The notes beneath the pieces were generated by a model. That model ran no database searches and was not told where the DNA came from. It saw only the letters and a program-made list of their open reading frames with translations. A DNA stretch of 10,442 nucleotides from Nitrospirales bacterium (GTDB taxonomy: Bacteria; Nitrospirota; Nitrospiria; Nitrospirales; UBA8639). The DNA is taken from contig JAJDBO010000214.1 of the NCBI GenBank assembly GCA_029261305.1, positions 1 to 10,442 on the forward strand. The letters run 5' to 3'. This document shows, in pieces, positions 1 to 6,513 of this stretch. The stretch's first letter is position 1; each line of letters begins with the position of its first letter. Made by a program: the position numbers and the translations under genes.

Positions 1-411
1 GAAGGCGTCGCGCTCCTGGTGACGACTCACTATATGAGCGAGGCCGAACATTGTGACCATCTTGCCCTGATGCATGCCGGACGTGTGATTTCAGAAGGAG
101 CACCTTCTTTCATGAAGGCTCAAGTAGAAAAGGAAGCAGGTGTGTTGTTGGAATTAAACACGAGTCAATCTGCCCTGGCACTGTCTTCCCTCAAAAAAGC
201 TGGATTTCCCGGGGCCGCTCTTTTCGGAACGAATGTACACCTACTATCTCTGAATCCAGAACAAGACAAGGCTCGCATTCACCAGGTCTGTGAATCGAGC
301 GGCGTCGTCTACACGGGAATATCACAACGCCCTCTCAGTTTGGAGGATGTGTTTGTGTATCGCATTGTCGAACAAGAACAGCGCGACAAGCATCTGGCCG
401 CGACAGGATAA
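1..411 (+). CDS. ABC transporter ATP-binding protein, C-terminal part (5' end outside window)
   Basis: The reading frame is open from the first base, so the gene starts upstream and only its last 136 residues are seen. The fragment opens with the beta-strand and H-loop of an ABC ATPase (LLVTTHYMSEAEHCDHLAL, switch histidine at fragment residue 10), followed by the usual turn HAGRVISEGAPS. The Walker A, signature and Walker B motifs must lie upstream. The remaining ~95 residues form the C-terminal extension common in ATPases that work with ABC-2 permeases. The stop codon is 2 nt before the start of the first permease, so the three genes are almost certainly one operon and one exporter. The GTG at 19 is an internal valine codon and not a start. 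The layout resembles YbhF/YbhS/YbhR or the RbbA/YhhJ type; the substrate cannot be told from sequence. Confidence 0.93.
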   Translation, partial: EGVALLVTTHYMSEAEHCDHLALMHAGRVISEGAPSFMKAQVEKEAGVLLELNTSQSALALSSLKKAGFPGAALFGTNVHLLSLNPEQDKARIHQVCESSGVVYTGISQRPLSLEDVFVYRIVEQEQRDKHLAATG

Positions 412-413
412 CC

Positions 414-1568
414 ATGAATCTCAACCGTGTGGCCACATTGGCCTATAAGGAATGGCGGGAAACGACTCGAGATCGAATGTTTCTCTCGTTAGCCTTTTTG
501 TTGCCAGTCTTATGGATGGTCGTGTTTGGCTACGGGTTAGTCTTGGATGTTGAGGACATTCCTTTTGCCAGTGTGGATCGCGATCGAACCACTCTCAGCC
601 GAGATTATCTCTATCGTTTTATGGAATCACGATATTTTTCCTATCAAGGTGCGCTCTCCAATGAGAAGGATGCTGATGCCCTGTTAGAAACGGGCAAGGT
701 ACGGGCAGTCATTATCGTTCCAGACAAATTTGAAGAACGTCTTCTTGCCGGGACACCGGCAAACGTTCAAATTTTAATTGATGGCACGTTTCCCATGCGG
801 ACGGATATCACCAAGGGGTATGTCATTGCCATCAATAACGATTTCAGCGAAGAATTGATTATAGACTTTCTAATGCGAACCCGTGGCCTGACACGTCAAC
901 AAGCTTCCGTCCTCATCAAGCCAATTACCTTAGAAGTACGATACCTCTACAATCAGGAAGTGAAGAGTATTTGGGGGTTGGGGCCGGCGTTGGTGATGTT
1001 CTCATTGATCTTTTCCACGCCGATGTTAACCGCATTGGGAATTGTCCGTGAAAAAGAACGTGGGTCCATCTACAACATTTTTAGCTCGACCGTCACCAGA
1101 CTGGAATTTTTAATTGGGAAGCTCTCTCCCTTTATTTTTATTGCCACGATCAATGCCATGATTCTGTGGACATTGACGACCTACCTCTTTGAGGTTCCCT
1201 TCAAAGGCAACTTTTTGTTTTTTGCCGTGGCCTCTCTGATTTTTGTCGTATGTTGCGCGGCAATAGGCCTCTTGGTGTCGTTGTTGGTCAACACCCAAAT
1301 GGCTGCGCTCATTATCACCATTGTGTTGACGACGGTTCCCACCTTTCTCTTCTCGGGGTTTATTACGCCGGTCTCCTCACTCAGTCCTGGCGCCCAGGTT
1401 CAAGCGCATTTCTTTCCTGCCATGTATTACACGGACATAGTGCGTGGCGCATTTCTGAAGGGCGCAGGGTTTGAGGAGTTAGCCTCTAAACTCTTGGCAT
1501 TGACGTTGTACACTGTTGTCCTGTTGGTTTGCGGCTATTCCCTATTCCACAAAAGACCAAAAGCATGA
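414..1568 (+). CDS. ABC-2 type transporter permease (first of two)
   Basis: The 384-residue inner-membrane subunit has the YhhJ/YbhS/YbhR-like ABC-2 architecture. An N-terminal cytoplasmic segment (YKEWRETTRDR) is followed by transmembrane helix 1 at about residues 22-44, then a large extracytoplasmic domain at about 45-185. Five more helices lie near 189-210, 236-258, 267-291, 296-316 and 358-376. The cytoplasmic motif VREKERGSIYNIFSS (about 211-225) after helix 2 is the typical site that contacts the ATPase. The C-terminal stretch FFPAMYYTDIVRGAFLKGAG is also typical of the family. The start ATG lies 2 nt after the ATPase stop, and the stop codon overlaps the next start (ATGA), which suggests translational coupling. 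With the second permease it likely forms a heterodimeric export channel; drugs, lipids or other hydrophobic compounds are possible cargos, by analogy only. Confidence 0.93.
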   Translation: MNLNRVATLAYKEWRETTRDRMFLSLAFLLPVLWMVVFGYGLVLDVEDIPFASVDRDRTTLSRDYLYRFMESRYFSYQGALSNEKDADALLETGKVRAVIIVPDKFEERLLAGTPANVQILIDGTFPMRTDITKGYVIAINNDFSEELIIDFLMRTRGLTRQQASVLIKPITLEVRYLYNQEVKSIWGLGPALVMFSLIFSTPMLTALGIVREKERGSIYNIFSSTVTRLEFLIGKLSPFIFIATINAMILWTLTTYLFEVPFKGNFLFFAVASLIFVVCCAAIGLLVSLLVNTQMAALIITIVLTTVPTFLFSGFITPVSSLSPGAQVQAHFFPAMYYTDIVRGAFLKGAGFEELASKLLALTLYTVVLLVCGYSLFHKRPKA

Positions 1569-2737
1569 GTTCTTTTTTTCAAAAAACTTTTGGTCTACGT
1601 CTCGCGTGGTGGCGTCGTCTTTACGTCATGAGCAAGAAAGAGCTGTTGCAACTCTCTCGAGACATCCCGTTACTTATTTTTTTCATCTATTCGTTTACGT
1701 TGGCGATCTATATCACAGGAACCGGGATGTCTGCCCAACTCAAGAATGCCAGCTTGATGGTATACGATTCCGATCATAGTCTCTCATCCCGTGAACTGAT
1801 CCACCGCTTTCGTCCACCGTACTTTCGTCTCGATGGAGAGATTGCTCATCCCGATGAAGGACTACGACTCCTAGATCAAGGCCAAACCATGATCGTGTTA
1901 GATATTCCTCCACGCTTTCATGAGTTCTTGACCAAAGGCGAACAGACCCATGTGCAAATCCAAGTAGATACCACCAATTCGCCACAGGGGCTGTCAGCGG
2001 CGAGCTACGCGGCGCAGATTGTTGGAAAGTATGGCCAAGAAATTACCAGGAAGCGATTGGGCATCCCTTCGGATGCACAGAAACCTCTACCGCAAGTAAC
2101 CAGTGAGCACCGTGTGTGGTTTAACCCCGAACAAAAGGATTCGTGGTTCGAGTCCACCTCGCACATACTTCGCATGATCACGCTGTTCGCTATACTTTTG
2201 CCCGCCGCAGCCATGGTCAGAGAAAAAGAACATGGGACTGTGGAGCAGTTGCTCGTCTCGCCACTCACCCCATTTCAGATCATGTTCTCCAAAGTCATCG
2301 CGATGACTATTGTGATCCTTCTCGCAGCGGCGGTGAGCATTTTTGGCGTGATGCAACCGATTTTAGGCGTACCCATCAAAGGTAGTCTTGTGTTGTTTTT
2401 TTTGATCACGATTGTCTATGCCTTTACGACTGCCGGGATTGGCTTGTTTGCAGCCACTCTTGCTCGGAATCAAGCCCAAGTGGGGATGATGACAATCCTG
2501 GTTCTGGTTCCCATGCTGCTGCTATCAGGCATTACAAGTCCGATGGAAGCCATGCCCGAGTGGGTACAATACATGATGGTTCTCTCACCGTTACGATATT
2601 ACATTGAAATTACTCATGGCATATTTTTTAAGGGCGCAGGATTAGACAGTCTTTGGGAGTTGGTATTGGCTATGGGTGTGTTAGGAAGTGCCACCTTTGG
2701 CATTGGCATGTGGAGATTTCGCAAACAATTTGATTGA
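1565..2737 (+). CDS. ABC-2 type transporter permease (second of two)
   Basis: The protein is a 390-residue ABC-2 permease built like its neighbour. It has a cytoplasmic N-terminus with the motif SKKELLQLSRD (about 23-33), helix 1 at about 34-53, an extracytoplasmic domain to about 198, and five further helices near 199-218, 241-263, 272-297, 303-324 and 363-383. The coupling motif VREKEHGTVEQLLVSPLTPFQ (about residues 218-238) is a textbook match for this family. I chose the ATG at 1565 because it overlaps the previous stop codon (ATGA). The same frame is open from a TTG at 1529, but that would mean a 40-nt overlap and adds no family sequence. The two permeases differ enough to be a heterodimer and not a recent duplication. 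No clear terminator was seen in the 71 nt to the convergent cytochrome gene. Confidence 0.92.
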   Translation: MSSFFQKTFGLRLAWWRRLYVMSKKELLQLSRDIPLLIFFIYSFTLAIYITGTGMSAQLKNASLMVYDSDHSLSSRELIHRFRPPYFRLDGEIAHPDEGLRLLDQGQTMIVLDIPPRFHEFLTKGEQTHVQIQVDTTNSPQGLSAASYAAQIVGKYGQEITRKRLGIPSDAQKPLPQVTSEHRVWFNPEQKDSWFESTSHILRMITLFAILLPAAAMVREKEHGTVEQLLVSPLTPFQIMFSKVIAMTIVILLAAAVSIFGVMQPILGVPIKGSLVLFFLITIVYAFTTAGIGLFAATLARNQAQVGMMTILVLVPMLLLSGITSPMEAMPEWVQYMMVLSPLRYYIEITHGIFFKGAGLDSLWELVLAMGVLGSATFGIGMWRFRKQFD

Positions 2738-2808
2738 TTGGATTTATCTTGCGCGTAGAAGGGATTCAGCAACCACACTTCTCAATATTCACTAGCCTGT
2801 TTTTCGCA

Positions 2809-3258
2809 TTATTCTTGTCCAAAAGATCGCACGTACAGCAGCACATACCAGGCTTCGTCTTCCGTCAGTACGAGTGGAACAAAAGAGGCCATGTCCGTTC
2901 CCGGACTACCGTTTTTCAAAATCCAAAATAATTCGCCATCCGCCCGTGCGACTTGCCAGGCTTTGTCCGTGAAGTTTCGAGGGAGTTTGCCCCGCAGACC
3001 TGGAATGTTACCTAACCCTTTTCCATCTTTTCCATGACAGGTCACACAAAAGGCTTTCCCAGTAAAAATCTTTTTTCCTTTTTCAATATTTTCAGGTCTG
3101 CTAGTGAAAGGATTTTGCCATGTTTTTGCTTCTTCGATTTGATCGGCAGGAACTCGTGGCTTTAAGACTTTGGGGTCGGCGGCGAATAGGAGATTGAAAC
3201 TTGAAACAGTCAGGCAAATAATTCCTGCAATCAACGCACTCGACCGAACCGTTACCAT
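2809..3258 (-). CDS. Exported monoheme cytochrome c (class I type)
   Basis: The 149-residue protein carries out periplasmic electron transfer. Residues 1-26 form a Sec signal peptide (hydrophobic core IAGIICLTVSSFNLLFA, cleavage likely after the AA before DPK). The haem-binding motif CVTCH is at 71-75, inside the usual context GKKIFTGKAFCVTCHGKDGKG. A methionine at about 123 (GTDMASF) is the likely sixth ligand, and the C-terminal helix (TEDEAWYVLLYVRSF) closes a class I fold. The start ATG has a good ribosome-binding site (AAGGA, 7 nt spacing). It is the last gene of the minus-strand cluster, after an exported DUF1264 protein, but a terminator hairpin sits in the 65-nt gap. It may therefore depend on read-through or on a promoter inside the upstream gene. 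Its electron donor or acceptor cannot be told; a role in sulfur oxidation is only suggested by context. Confidence 0.93.
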   Translation of the reverse strand: MVTVRSSALIAGIICLTVSSFNLLFAADPKVLKPRVPADQIEEAKTWQNPFTSRPENIEKGKKIFTGKAFCVTCHGKDGKGLGNIPGLRGKLPRNFTDKAWQVARADGELFWILKNGSPGTDMASFVPLVLTEDEAWYVLLYVRSFGQE

Positions 3259-3277
3259 GACATTTTCCTTTCACAAT

Positions 3278-3306
3278 AAAAAAGGGGGATCCAGGATGGA
3301 TCCCCC
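3278..3306 (-). terminator. Rho-independent terminator after the DUF1264 gene
   Basis: On the minus strand a perfect 9-bp stem (GGGGGATCC / GGATCCCCC, positions 3306-3298 and 3292-3284) encloses a 5-nt loop. It is followed directly by six T residues (3283-3278). It lies 17 nt past the DUF1264 stop codon. It is also only 19 nt upstream of the cytochrome c start codon, so its U-tract almost touches that gene's ribosome-binding site. This makes it either a true operon end or a partial terminator that lowers cytochrome output. Confidence 0.87.
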
Positions 3307-3323
3307 TATCAACTCATCGTTGA

Positions 3324-3923
3324 TTACTCTGGTTGTGGGAAACTGTGCCCTAACGATTGCGGGAAGCTTACCGAGCCATCTGGAAATGGCAAACCTTTTT
3401 TCCACAAGTGGTAAATGACGCCATCCGTTGCTGAGGCAGCTTCGGCAATGGCTTTCACTTTGGCCGGATCGTCAATGTCTAAGATTTGAACACGGCCAGT
3501 AGCAATTTCTACTTTGTGATCATGAAAATAGCGATGCCATTGGATGACCGGAAGGGTCCGTGCTAAATCTTTGGCCACAAAATATTCGATAGCTACCAGT
3601 GGTGCATTCGCGGCTGTAGTTTCGAATAACAGACATTGTAGAATTTTGTCTGAAATTCCTTTGCAATAATGATGAAATGGTCCACCCGGAGTCCCATCTG
3701 CCATCATGTGTGGAGCTTGGACGTGGATGTCATACCCAACAGCGGGACTGCCCCCACCCATATCGTGGCTGGAGCTTGAAGCGCTCTGGCTAGATATATC
3801 TTGGCTGGGACTAGAAGAGGCCCCGCCGGGAGTAAAATATTGAACTTCCCCAAAGGCCTGACCTGAAAACAACAGAAACACAAATGCACTCGCTACGCTG
3901 AATAATCGAACGGGGTGTATCAT
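3324..3923 (-). CDS. Exported DUF1264 (OBAP-like) protein
   Basis: The protein has 199 residues. The N-terminus is a Sec signal peptide (about 1-25, hydrophobic core VASAFVFLLFSG, cleavage likely after AFG). A low-complexity Ser/Gly-rich linker (about 34-60) leads to the conserved domain at about 68-192. The domain has the hallmarks I associate with DUF1264, the family of plant oil-body-associated proteins and many bacterial proteins: HMMADGTPGGPFHHYCK (72-88), QCLLF (96-100), IEYFVAKDLARTLP (112-125), a WHRYFHDHKVEIATG segment (129-143), and a C-terminal YHLWKKGLPFPDG (171-183). Its biochemical function is unknown. Several conserved His and two Cys (87, 97) could bind a ligand or metal, but that is inference. 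A very good ribosome-binding site (AGGAGG, 5-6 nt before ATG) supports the start. It follows the YgaP-type rhodanese by 115 nt and precedes a cytochrome c. Confidence 0.87.
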   Translation of the reverse strand: MIHPVRLFSVASAFVFLLFSGQAFGEVQYFTPGGASSSPSQDISSQSASSSSHDMGGGSPAVGYDIHVQAPHMMADGTPGGPFHHYCKGISDKILQCLLFETTAANAPLVAIEYFVAKDLARTLPVIQWHRYFHDHKVEIATGRVQILDIDDPAKVKAIAEAASATDGVIYHLWKKGLPFPDGSVSFPQSLGHSFPQPE

Positions 3924-3979
3924 TGCAACCTCCTTTTGAGAATAAATGAAAAAAAGAATCGATAAAAAGCTATCCTCGC

Positions 3980-3994
3980 ATAATCGAGATTATA
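3980..3994 (-). promoter_or_regulatory. Candidate promoter -10 box overlapping a palindrome, upstream of the DUF1264 gene
   Basis: On the minus strand a perfect TATAAT (3994-3989) lies about 66 nt before the DUF1264 start codon. It overlaps a 14-bp inverted repeat, ATAATC-GA-GATTAT (3980-3993), that could be an operator. No good -35 box is visible at 17-18 nt; TTCGTA or TTTCGT is the best available. The DUF1264 gene could thus be transcribed separately from, or in addition to, the upstream rhodanese genes. The region is A/T-rich, so chance is a real alternative. Confidence 0.35.
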
Positions 3995-4038
3995 CGCTTC
4001 TGCCCAATGGCTACGAAACCCTCCGTCTTTCTGAAGAA

Positions 4039-4611
4039 TTACGGACGATTCAAAGGGCTGCGCACCCGATTGAACGGGAGTTTCGCCAGAATCATTCCCA
4101 TTAAGCAGGAATCCGTATATCCAGCCTGAAACAGCCCAGCCCCGACACCAGCGGGTATGAGTAAAAACCAGGAAGTCACAGTCACCCCGAGAATCGTTCC
4201 CAGAACAATCAAAGCACCAGCCACCATCCTGACCTGACCTTCAAGAGAAATCGCTCGCTGGCCTTGCACAATTGGATGTCCGGCAGCTTTCCATGCGGTA
4301 ATCCCGCCTTCCAAAAGATGGCAATGAGGCATCTCGGATTGTTGGAATTGGTCATAGACGAGTTTAATCCGATTCTGGGTTCGGCACATCAAGACAATGG
4401 GTCTTTCTTCACTCTTCGCTTTCAATTCTGCGAGGTGACTAGGCACATCAGCCAAGGGAATATTTATGGCCCCTGGGACATGCACTTCTCCAAATTCCGC
4501 GGGAGTCCGGACATCAATGACTTGGAAATCCGTTCGGACTTTTCCCTCCTGCAGGATGTCCTGTGCTCGTACCCATGGATATACTTTTTCTTCCACCGCA
4601 ATATCCGCCAT
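4039..4611 (-). CDS. Membrane-anchored rhodanese (YgaP type: rhodanese + DUF2892)
   Basis: The protein is a sulfurtransferase on the cytoplasmic face of the inner membrane. Numbering here starts at the upstream ATG (4614, 191 residues). The rhodanese domain spans about 15-120, with the CDC25-like start DVRTPAEFGEVHVPGAINIPL (34-54) and the active-site loop CRTQNR (Cys77-Arg82). LLEGGITAWKAAGHP (100-114) is the typical end of the domain. The C-terminus (about 125-185) has two transmembrane helices (about 129-147 and 149-166) and the ending DSCLMGMILAKLPFNR seen in the YgaP/DUF2892 membrane domain. Two ATG codons are adjacent. The AGAGGAGG ribosome-binding site is only 2 nt from the first but 5 nt from the second, so I place the start at 4611. 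It begins about 20 nt after the CstB-like gene and is clearly co-transcribed. It may accept sulfane sulfur from that enzyme or pass it to a membrane partner. Confidence 0.9.
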   Translation of the reverse strand: MADIAVEEKVYPWVRAQDILQEGKVRTDFQVIDVRTPAEFGEVHVPGAINIPLADVPSHLAELKAKSEERPIVLMCRTQNRIKLVYDQFQQSEMPHCHLLEGGITAWKAAGHPIVQGQRAISLEGQVRMVAGALIVLGTILGVTVTSWFLLIPAGVGAGLFQAGYTDSCLMGMILAKLPFNRVRSPLNRP

Positions 4612-4632
4612 CATGTCCTCCTCTGAACCTAC

Positions 4633-6051
4633 TTAAACTTTACAGGCCGCTTGAGACGACACACCCTGCCGTCCCCATGTTTTTTCCCATGCTTCATAGC
4701 CACCAATGAGATCAATGGCCTCTGTCTTTTTATTTTTCTCCAATAGACTCGCCGCGATGGAGGAACGATATCCGCTCGCACAATGCACAACCAGTTTCTG
4801 CTCGGTAGGAACTTCACCGAGCCGCTCCAGTAAATGAGGAAGTGGGATGTTCACGCTATGATCGATATGCCCCTCATTCCATTCTCGTTCAGTCCGGACG
4901 TCCAGCACTCCAGGAGGATGAGTCGTGCAAAGCTCTGCAGCCAACGCCGCGGCTGTCATCCGAGGAGTTTCCTTTATGAGTTCAGGACGCGCAGCCACGG
5001 CAAGCATTCCACTTTCCAAATACCCGGCCACATGATCAAAACCAATGCGTCCAAGTCTGATCATGGCTTCTTCCTCACTACCTGGGTCGGCAATCAAAAC
5101 AATGGGATTTTTCTGATGAAGAATAATCCCCGACCACGTGGCAAACTTGCCATTCAACCCAATATTAAGACTACCAGCCAAATGCCCTTCGGCAAAGGAT
5201 TTAGGATCACGCACATCCACGACCTGAGCCCCACTGTCTTGAAGCAACAGCACATCATCTAGCGAAAGGGGCTTGAGACTTCGGTGCAAGGCATCCGTAA
5301 GAGTGGCATGTTCTTCCTTGTTCAACTTGGCATCATAGCCAAAGTATGAAGGAGCCTCAGGTTGTCCTTTTGTGATCATGCCGACAAATTCCTCTTGGCT
5401 CATGGACTGAAGGGCGTAATTCTCTGATCGCTGTGCGCCAATGGTGGAAACAGTTTCCGCACTAAGATTTCGCCCACACATCGACCCGGCTCCATGAGCG
5501 GGATAGACCAAAGTACCATCGGGGAGCCTTAACAATTTGTCGTGGAGAGAGTGATACAACATACCCGCCAATTCTTGTGCGCTGATTCCCGCCGAGGCCA
5601 TAAGGTCTGGCCGTCCGACATCACCAATGAACAGCGTATCCCCCGTTAGCACGGCATGTGGCTTTGTTTGGCTTTTGGAAAGATTGTACACCACAAGAGA
5701 TATGCCTTCCGGTGTGTGGCCTGGTGTCTCCAATGCCCGTATTCGCACGTGGCCAAATTCCACACTGCAGTCATCCCTCAAAGCCTTATGTGGATAGTCA
5801 GCCTGAGCTTTCGCTCCCAGACAGATCTGTGCACCCGTTCGTTCGCGCAACTCTATATGACCTGAGACAAAGTCTGCGTGAAAATGCGTAAGAAACACAT
5901 ACTTGATCTGCCACCCTTGCGTATCGGCCTCATCCAGGTATTGCTGGATATCTCGTTGGGGATCAACTACTGCGGCGATCTTTTTGTTTTCATCCGCCAC
6001 CATATACGAGGCATGGGCAAGACATCCGAGGTAGAATTGCTTGAGAATCAT
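4633..6051 (-). CDS. CstB-like persulfide dioxygenase/sulfurtransferase (MBL + two rhodanese domains)
   Basis: This 472-residue cytoplasmic protein has three domains. The metallo-beta-lactamase domain (1 to about 240) has THFHADFVSGH at 55-65 and likely Fe ligands His56, His112 (TPGHTPEG) and Asp138 (TGDTLFIGDVGRPDL), as in ETHE1-type persulfide dioxygenases. It also has PAHGAGSMCG at 184-193 with Cys192 near the metal site. The middle rhodanese domain (about 262-358) is a pseudo-domain: where the catalytic Cys loop should be it reads IADPGSEEEA. The C-terminal rhodanese (about 365-462) is intact, with HCASGYRSS at 423-431 and catalytic Cys424. This order, including the dead middle domain, is that of CstB from Staphylococcus aureus, which oxidises persulfides and yields thiosulfate. 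Stand-alone thiolase or sulfurtransferase roles are less likely. The start has AAGGAG 8 nt upstream. The gene lies between a DUF2892 gene (89-nt gap) and the YgaP-type rhodanese (about 20 nt). Confidence 0.92.
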   Translation of the reverse strand: MILKQFYLGCLAHASYMVADENKKIAAVVDPQRDIQQYLDEADTQGWQIKYVFLTHFHADFVSGHIELRERTGAQICLGAKAQADYPHKALRDDCSVEFGHVRIRALETPGHTPEGISLVVYNLSKSQTKPHAVLTGDTLFIGDVGRPDLMASAGISAQELAGMLYHSLHDKLLRLPDGTLVYPAHGAGSMCGRNLSAETVSTIGAQRSENYALQSMSQEEFVGMITKGQPEAPSYFGYDAKLNKEEHATLTDALHRSLKPLSLDDVLLLQDSGAQVVDVRDPKSFAEGHLAGSLNIGLNGKFATWSGIILHQKNPIVLIADPGSEEEAMIRLGRIGFDHVAGYLESGMLAVAARPELIKETPRMTAAALAAELCTTHPPGVLDVRTEREWNEGHIDHSVNIPLPHLLERLGEVPTEQKLVVHCASGYRSSIAASLLEKNKKTEAIDLIGGYEAWEKTWGRQGVSSQAACKV

Positions 6052-6140
6052 GTTGGTCGCTCCTTATGGCTCCAATATTTCCTTGCTCAATAAGTATTAT
6101 CCCATTTTCCGCAGTAAGTGAGAGCTCTATTTTAAGTATG

Positions 6141-6353
6141 TTAGGTTTTTCGTTTGAGAGGACAGGTGTTGATGCCCAAGACAGTCCACACAGGACAGTA
6201 CCCCATACTCCCAGTCACCAGGGCAATTACTCCAACCACCCCCAGCACACCCGTGCCCCAGATGGGAAGATCGGCAAGCGCCGCAATCCCTAATGCCAAG
6301 AGCCCCAATAACCATCGAACTTTCTGATCGACACCTCCAACATTTTTTACCAT
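6141..6353 (-). CDS. Small DUF2892 inner-membrane protein
   Basis: This 70-residue protein is almost all membrane domain. A short basic N-terminus (VDQKVRW) leads into helix 1 (about 13-31) and helix 2 (about 33-50). The signature ending GYCPVWTVLGINTC (51-64) has two conserved cysteines (53 and 64) and is followed by a basic tail KRKT. This is the classic short DUF2892 form, related to the membrane part of YgaP-type rhodaneses; such proteins are often found beside rhodanese and sulfur genes. The function is not established; sulfur transfer through the two cysteines or a scaffold for a rhodanese is possible. The start is supported by AGGAGG 7 nt upstream. It is the first gene below the sigma-54 promoter at 6405-6423, with a leader of about 42 nt. 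A longer minus-strand frame over the same bases (6127-6411) lacks family features. Confidence 0.91.
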   Translation of the reverse strand: MVKNVGGVDQKVRWLLGLLALGIAALADLPIWGTGVLGVVGVIALVTGSMGYCPVWTVLGINTCPLKRKT

Positions 6354-6404
6354 GATGGCACCTCCTGTTTTTGAAAGAATTCGATCGTTTACCTATCTCT
6401 AACA

Positions 6405-6423
6405 TAAGCAATCCTTATGCCAG
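6405..6423 (-). promoter_or_regulatory. Sigma-54 (RpoN) -24/-12 promoter for the DUF2892/CstB-like operon
   Basis: On the minus strand the element reads TGGCAT-AAGGA-TTGCT (6422 down to 6407), with flanking C and TA also in consensus. The invariant GG (6421-6420) and GC (6409-6408) are separated by exactly 10 bp, as sigma-54 requires. The only departure from TGGCAC-N5-TTGCW is T for the last C of the -24 box. The predicted transcription start is near 6396, leaving a leader of about 42 nt with a strong ribosome-binding site (AGGAGG at 6366-6361). The next gene upstream encodes a sigma-54 activator, which makes a chance match unlikely. Confidence 0.82.
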
Positions 6424-6460
6424 AATTATTCTCAAAAGGTAGATTCTATTATTCTATTTA

Positions 6461-6473
6461 TTTCAATTGGTTA
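6461..6473. promoter_or_regulatory. IHF-like bending site between enhancer and sigma-54 promoter
   Basis: The + strand reads TTTCAA-TTGG-TTA, one mismatch from the IHF consensus WATCAA-N4-TTR. It is flanked on one side by an A/T-rich tract (about 6441-6466), as in strong IHF sites. It lies about 70 bp upstream of the predicted start point, between the palindrome cluster and the -24 box, which is where IHF bends DNA at sigma-54 promoters. The consensus is loose and the region A/T-rich, so this is a suggestion. Confidence 0.45.
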
Positions 6474-6513
6474 TGAGCTGAAGTACCAAAAGGCGCTGCG
6501 GAGAGGAGCTACT

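Noticed and set aside
1529..1564. Upstream TTG start for the second permease
   Set aside because: It would overlap the first permease by 40 nt; the ATG at 1565 overlaps the stop codon as ATGA, the usual coupled arrangement.
2738..2808. Shared terminator between the convergent permease and cytochrome genes
   Set aside because: Only a 5-bp stem (AGAAG/CTTCT) with a long loop and no T-run was found.
4834..5262. 142-residue plus-strand frame antisense to the CstB-like gene
   Set aside because: It lies wholly inside a well-supported gene on the other strand, has no family features and no ribosome-binding site.
6127..6411. 94-residue minus-strand frame covering the DUF2892 gene region
   Set aside because: It is out of frame with the clear DUF2892 protein, lacks a ribosome-binding site, runs across the sigma-54 promoter, and has an unlikely Ser/Arg/Cys-rich composition.
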